Shown in pieces: positions 7,802 to 11,603 of a stretch of DNA of 11,603 bases. Position 1 is the stretch's first letter. Each line of letters begins with the position of its first letter. The translations under genes were made by a program, and so were the position numbers. The notes beneath the pieces are model-generated. The model was not told where the DNA came from. It made no database searches and saw nothing but the letters and a program-made list of their open reading frames with translations. The stretch is from Phoronis pallida (Eukaryota > Phoronida > Phoronidae), in assembly GCA_028565715.1 (NCBI GenBank), contig JAOXYC010203685.1, positions 1-11,603 on the forward strand, in the 5' to 3' direction.

Positions 7802-8973
7802 CTGTAAAGTTAGAAAACATTCATAAAAAAATTATATTCTCAAAGAGTATAGACACTGTCATATCTTTATATAAAGAGCTGCTACTTTGATGGAAGTGGT
7901 GACATTGTTGAAATGCATTCTAAAGAGCACTGGTTCAACTGATTACTGATTGTAAATGACCTCTAATCAGTAAGGCTGAGGCTAGGGACCCGAACAAATG
8001 TTCGGGCCCCCCAAGAATGGAAAATGGCTGGGGGCCCGAACAAATGTTAAGCCCCTAGCCATATCCCGTTCTTAGAGACCCGAACATTTGTTCGGGCCCC
8101 TAGCCATTCCACACGGCTGAGGTATAACTAATAACTTAGTGCGATAAATCTGCTCCTGAGGACAATTATTAAAACACTTATTGTTTAATTTACATATTGA
8201 GTATAAGAAGGCAGAAGGCTTGAACCAAAGTTCTTATCTTTCACACCATTTCGTTTACTCAGTAAATAGAGACATATTCGGGGGCTGAAAGCCTGTAATG
8301 AAACGCAGGTGCACTAGTGCATGAACATAGATATGTACATTTGCAGCCATTAACAGCCTGCCATGGTAAAATAATTCACAAATATAGTGGTGTTACTGGG
8401 AATAATTAAAGATATCATTTTTCATATGAAAAAAACATGAAGTTTATAGCGAACGTGTTTTGTGACCTAAAATATTTGTCCGGGCCCCTAGCCCGGGCCC
8501 CTAGCCAAGTTGGCCAAGCGCCCGAACATGTGTTTGGGCCCCCAGCCGCTCTCAATCAGTAAATAAACAGGAGTTCTATGAAACATAATGGACCACATTC
8601 CAAAAATCGATTCAGTGTAGGCATACCAGGGTTACCCTATAGGCACATCATTTACAAGTTAATCAACAAGGAGTAGCCCATAACAGATTAACTTTTTATC
8701 AAATTACGTGCTGTGGGGCTTTTACGTTGTTTTGTACTAGGTACGCACTGTCGTCCAAGGCCACGAACAAGGAAATAAACTTCGGTTGAATAAGCTGATC
8801 ATCAAAACAAAAATACAAAATAAAGATCCCTGGAGTGTGGGTTCTCTTCCGGTTCTCTTCCAACGTTTCTATCACAAACGAGTCTGAATTATTACCTTGT
8901 TACAAATGTTAAAATATCTTTTAGACATTCATAAATCAATTGACCAAATAATTGGTACTGGGGTTACACTCAC
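7802..8973 (-). other. Intron 1 (between non-coding exon 1 and the ATG exon)
   Basis: 1172 bases if the preferred donor is used. Half is the GC-rich palindromic element at 7974-8548. The remainder is AT-rich; no coding or enhancer signal I can name. Confidence 0.5.
7974..8548. mobile_element. Composite element bounded by GGGCCC-rich palindromes
   Basis: The left end (7980-8105) is a palindrome: its 26-27 bp arms GGCTAGGG-ACCCGAACAAATG and complement enclose a second inverted repeat, AAGAATGG... to ...CCGTTCTT. The right end (8480-8548) repeats the same GGGCCCCTAGCC and CCCGAACATGTG motifs in reverse. Near-identical flanks CTCTAATCAGTAA (7961-7973) and CTCTCAATCAGTAA (8549-8562) could be a target-site duplication. 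No coding capacity in the ~370 bp between. Confidence 0.5.
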
Positions 8974-8998
8974 CTTCAAGACGGGGGCCGGTAAAGAT
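8974..8998 (-). other. Proposed non-coding exon 1 (5' UTR) of cathepsin B
   Basis: The first coding exon has its own acceptor 8 nt before the ATG, so an upstream untranslated exon is required. The best donor is CTTGAAG|GTGAGT, with the exon ending at 8974. An initiator-like TCATCT puts the start near A8998, about 30 bases below a TATA-like GATAAAAG (9030-9023). A second donor, AAAAGA|GTAAGT at 9022, could serve a start further upstream, so the exact exon is inference. Confidence 0.5.
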
Positions 8999-9022
8999 GA
9001 AATTTTGGAACAGGTACTTACT

Positions 9023-9076
9023 CTTTTATCCTGGACTTGTCACGAGCTGAAGATCACATGACCCGGTCACATGACC
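9023..9076 (-). promoter_or_regulatory. Cathepsin B core promoter with two tandem CLEAR/M-box-like E-boxes
   Basis: Two copies of TCACATGACC lie at 9054-9063 and 9067-9076; the second is GTCACATGAC, one base from the palindromic CLEAR consensus GTCACGTGAC. A related GTCACGAG lies at 9039-9046. On the gene strand a TATA-like GATAAAAG follows at 9030-9023. CLEAR sites bound by TFEB/TFE3 and M-boxes bound by MITF are known to drive lysosomal genes, including cathepsins. Their tandem placement about 55-78 bp before the proposed start is seen; function is inferred. Confidence 0.6.
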
Positions 9077-9678
9077 GCAAATTAGTTGATCTACAAATTA
9101 TACGGAAGGAACTTTGAAAGTAATAAAAATTCATTATATTACTAATTTAACCAAATCAAAGACATTTTGAGATGAATTTAAATATAAACAAGACAAGCAA
9201 TAACCAAAAAATGTACAAAAGAACAAAATCTGACCTTACTTGCGATTCGATCAAACCTTAAAGTTTATTTAAATTTTGCAAACCCTCTCCAAAATGTATG
9301 ACTGTCCATTGTTCAAAACAATGAAACGTGATGGCGACCTTTGTGATCAGTGGTGTGGGTCATGGGTTTGGACCATTTGCCAAACAAGATACCCTTGTAA
9401 CCTCAGTAGAACCTGGTCTCAGGTAGAACCAATGAGCTAAATATGGCATACAGCTCTATGGTAGAGCCGAGTATAAAAAACCCGGACGAGAACAGTCACA
9501 CTCCCGGGTCACACTCAACCTATATTCCTTCATATCTATGGAAAGCCATTCCCTTCAAATTACATAATCTTTTATTCTTCGACTTCTGTAGAAATTATTC
9601 GAGAACATTATGTTTCATTTTTTTCGGGACCACCCTGTAATTATCCGAGTTGTCAACGGTAATGCCATGGTAGTATAA
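9077..9678. other. Region upstream of cathepsin B, no confirmed gene
   Basis: AT-rich. A CCAAT core on the minus strand lies at 9428-9432 (ATTGG). One short frame starts in good context, ATGGCGACC at 9331, and is discussed among the findings. No mobile element is evident. Confidence 0.5.
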
Positions 9679-9683
9679 ACATT

Positions 9684-9977
9684 CACTGGGTCTCAACCCC
9701 GTTCAGCGGTTCTTGGTGGAGACACGAAACATGTTCAGGTTCTGCAATGATTTCTTCAGGTTTCCTCGTCGGTTGGTGGGAGCAGTCACAAAATCGTGTC
9801 CGCACCTGAACATTTATTGTTGTGCGGTACTCGGTGGAGACAAAATAAATGTTCAGGTACGGACATGATTTTGCGATCGCACCCTACAACCGACAAGGAA
9901 CCTGAAGAAATCATTGTAGAACCTGAACACGTTTCTTGTCTCCACCGAAAACCGCTGAACGGGGTTGAGACCCAGTG
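9684..9977. mobile_element. MITE with 26-bp perfect inverted ends and ACATT target duplication
   Basis: Ends CACTGGGTCTCAACCCCGTT... and ...AACGGGGTTGAGACCCAGTG are perfect inverted repeats of 26 bp. Pairing continues inward through GGTGGAGACA / TGTCTCCACC, AACATGTTCAGG / CCTGAACACGTT and the GAAGAAATCATT stretch to the centre near 9830. It is flanked by ACATT at 9679-9683 and 9978-9982, a 5-bp target duplication. No transposase. 294 bp; superfamily not assigned. Confidence 0.85.
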
Positions 9978-9982
9978 ACATT

Positions 9983-10829
9983 TGTAACGACTAATTGTTT
10001 TTGACAAAATGGTATAGTTAATTAGACATGTTAAGTACCATCTAGGAAGCAGTATATACTGCTTCCTAGGTACTATGTAAGACGTTTCATCGCAACTTAT
10101 CAAATTATCTAGCATGAAAGGGTCATCGCTGAGACAGAATGCGCCGAAGTCGCCAATATGCATCAGAGACGTTTTCTCACTAAAAAAAATACATTACGGT
10201 ACTTTCAGGGGTCAGCGCCCTATCAGTATGGAAACACTAGAGTAGAACCCTTTTTTAAAAAAGTTCAAGATTAAACGCATAAAGACAGCAATTAGTAAAT
10301 TGACTAAATTCCATATAAAAGTCACTAAAGATAGAATATTGCATTCTATGGACAAAATTGTAAAAGAATGTATGAGTGTTTTGTGCACAATACAATTCAT
10401 CAAAGTGTCCGGAATAACATATTAAAAGTCCTAAGGAGTCCCCTGATGCATCTCAGTGAATGGTAAGTACTCTAAAGCAGGCCAGGCAACCAGCCTTCAA
10501 GGGGGGTTGAACCCGGGGGTTGAACTAACAAAATCTCTTCAAAACGCCTGCTTTAAGCTAAGAATCGAGTATATATACTAGGCCAATCAGGATGGGTGCG
10601 CGAACTTAACACCACGAGACGAACATTTTTTGAGGTACAAATTAAATACTCAAAACATTTCTATAGAGCGTGTGTGTACACTCAGTTATATCAGCAACGG
10701 CTGCTGAGCGGAGCGAGGCGAAAATGTTTTTGAGGCAAAATTATCAAAAAAAACTTTAGTTAGTTTTAGGGGAGCGCACGTCTTGAATGTTTGGAAATAA
10801 ACAGGCGATGAGATCAAATGATATTTTGC
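9983..10829. other. Intergenic region with hairpins, no gene recognised
   Basis: Contains a perfect 28-bp palindrome at 10042-10069 and an inverted repeat TAAAGCAGGC (10473-10482) with its complement at 10546-10555. TATATATA near 10570 followed by GGCCAATCAGG is promoter-like on the plus strand, but no exon follows that I can support. Confidence 0.5.
10042..10069. repeat. Perfect 28-bp palindrome
   Basis: CTAGGAAGCAGTAT and its exact complement with no loop. Flanks AGTACC and GTACT also partly pair. It could extrude as a cruciform or be the core of an eroded foldback element. Confidence 0.8.
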
Positions 10830-11122
10830 GTTAGTCACGATCTGGCATCAAAATTCAAATCAACTAGATATTGTGTGCATTAAGTCATTTGATGAACATA
10901 ACTAACTTGCATCTTGGTAAAAAATTCAAAAAATCTGTAAAGGGGCTTTTGGGAGCTTTTTGTATCCAAATCTAAGACAGGGTTATGCTTTTTTAGGATA
11001 AAAGCTCTCAATGAATCGCCCCTTCCTTTTTTTTTTATCAATGAGATGCAAGTTACAAAATGTCTAGTTGAGTGAATTTTGACCCGGGCCAGGTCCTCAC
11101 CAACGAGGAGACAGTATCTTTA
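10830..11122. mobile_element. Foldback (MITE-like) element, third copy of the AAAGATACTGTCTCC family
   Basis: The right end CACCAACGAGGAGACAG then TATCTTTAAA is near identical to the copy ending at 2340. The left arm has CATCAAAATTCAAATCAACTAG-like sequence (in pieces) and a centre with CTAAGACAGGGTTA. The left terminus is eroded. Confidence 0.65.
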
Positions 11123-11279
11123 AACTTTAGTTCGGGCGAAACGAATGTTACATCATGGCCAGACTGCAAACGGCCGAGACAGTGAATCAAATTAACAACG
11201 CAACAATGTATTTGGAAACACCTTGTTTTATTAAAAAAAGTATCAAGCAGTATATTGTGTCTAAATATTTTGAAGCCCT

Positions 11280-11603
11280 TTAGATAAATGATCCTTATCC
11301 TATCGGGCTTCCGCCCGCCTTGTCAATGAAACTTTCGGGGGTAAATTTCCCGTGGGTGCACTTGCCGGGGACTAGGGGTTTGGCGGGGGGTTTGGCGGGG
11401 GGGTTGGCTCTGTTGCAAATTCCTTGTTTACTTATTGACATATAACCAGCGCCATTGGGGTGCTTTTTGTTTGTCTTTTTTACTTAGCGGTTGTTCTGCT
11501 TTGTCTTTGGGCTTCCGGGGGGGGGGGGTTGTTCTGTTTTTGCTTGTTCAACGGGGGGGGGGGGGGGGGGTCGCCGGGGCTTGGGTTGTTGGACGGTGGG
11601 TTT
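11280..11603. other. Contig-end sequence of doubtful quality
   Basis: Composition flips from about 37% GC to G- and T-rich sequence with G runs of 10 and about 18-20 bases and near-repeats such as GGGTTTGGCGGGG. This pattern is typical of base-calling failure at a read or contig end. Nothing should be annotated here. Confidence 0.65.

Noticed and set aside
9786-10163. 125-codon minus-strand open frame, the longest in the window
   Set aside because: It runs across half of the MITE at 9684-9977 and the 28-bp palindrome, has no recognisable domain, and lacks supporting splice or promoter signals. It is a chance frame over repeats.
10565-10600. TATATATA plus GGCCAATCAGG as a promoter
   Set aside because: No exon, initiator or coding frame follows on the plus strand, and such AT runs are common here.
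11280-11603. G-rich runs as G-quadruplex or telomere-like DNA
   Set aside because: The runs are irregular homopolymers at the very end of the window, with no repeat unit; sequencing failure explains them better.

Overview
The window comes from an intron-rich, AT-rich animal genome, most likely a marine invertebrate; I cannot fix the species. The evidence is one complete multi-exon gene on the minus strand with GT-AG introns, an AATAAA polyadenylation signal, and many short foldback (MITE-like) elements in introns and flanks. There is no bacterial operon, RNA gene or CRISPR array.

The gene encodes cathepsin B, a lysosomal papain-family (C1A) cysteine protease. I rebuilt it exon by exon from both splice sites and reading phase. 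A short non-coding exon 1 lies near 8974-8998. Coding exons follow at 7668-7793 (exon 2), 6499-6708 (exon 3), 6088-6206 (exon 4), one of three alternatives (exon 5), 2356-2503 (exon 6), 1542-1658 (exon 7), 1173-1301 (exon 8) and 934-1007 (exon 9). Each isoform is 335 residues. Catalytic Cys111, His282 and Asn302, the oxyanion Gln105, and the occluding-loop pair His192-His193 are all present.

The main discovery is that exon 5 exists in three diverged tandem copies: 5a (5460-5544), 5b (3976-4060) and 5c (3164-3248). Each is exactly 85 nt, has the same phases, is open, and has its own splice sites. They encode three versions of the 28-residue stretch matching human mature Cys71-Val98, which carries the Gly-Gly-Tyr-Pro wall of the S2/S3 substrate pocket and ends just before the occluding loop. 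Joining two copies, or skipping all of them, gives a premature stop, so the reading frame enforces a choice of exactly one. This looks like a mutually exclusive splicing system that makes three proteases of different specificity from one lysosomal gene. The residue aligned with human Glu245, at the floor of S2, is Gly, which also points to altered specificity.

Upstream, two tandem TCACATGACC boxes (9054-9076) resemble the CLEAR/M-box sites bound by TFEB/MITF factors. They sit about 55-78 bp before a TATA-like plus initiator pair. Two DR1-type nuclear-receptor half-site pairs (5553-5586) abut the exon 5a acceptor.

The rest is repeats: foldback elements at 1-160, 461-606 and 9684-9977 (the last with a 5-bp target duplication); a family with copies at 3501-3834, 6854-7190, 10830-11122 and a partial one at 2222-2340; and a GC-rich nested palindromic element at 7974-8548. 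The last ~320 bases, rich in G homopolymers, look like poor-quality contig-end sequence.
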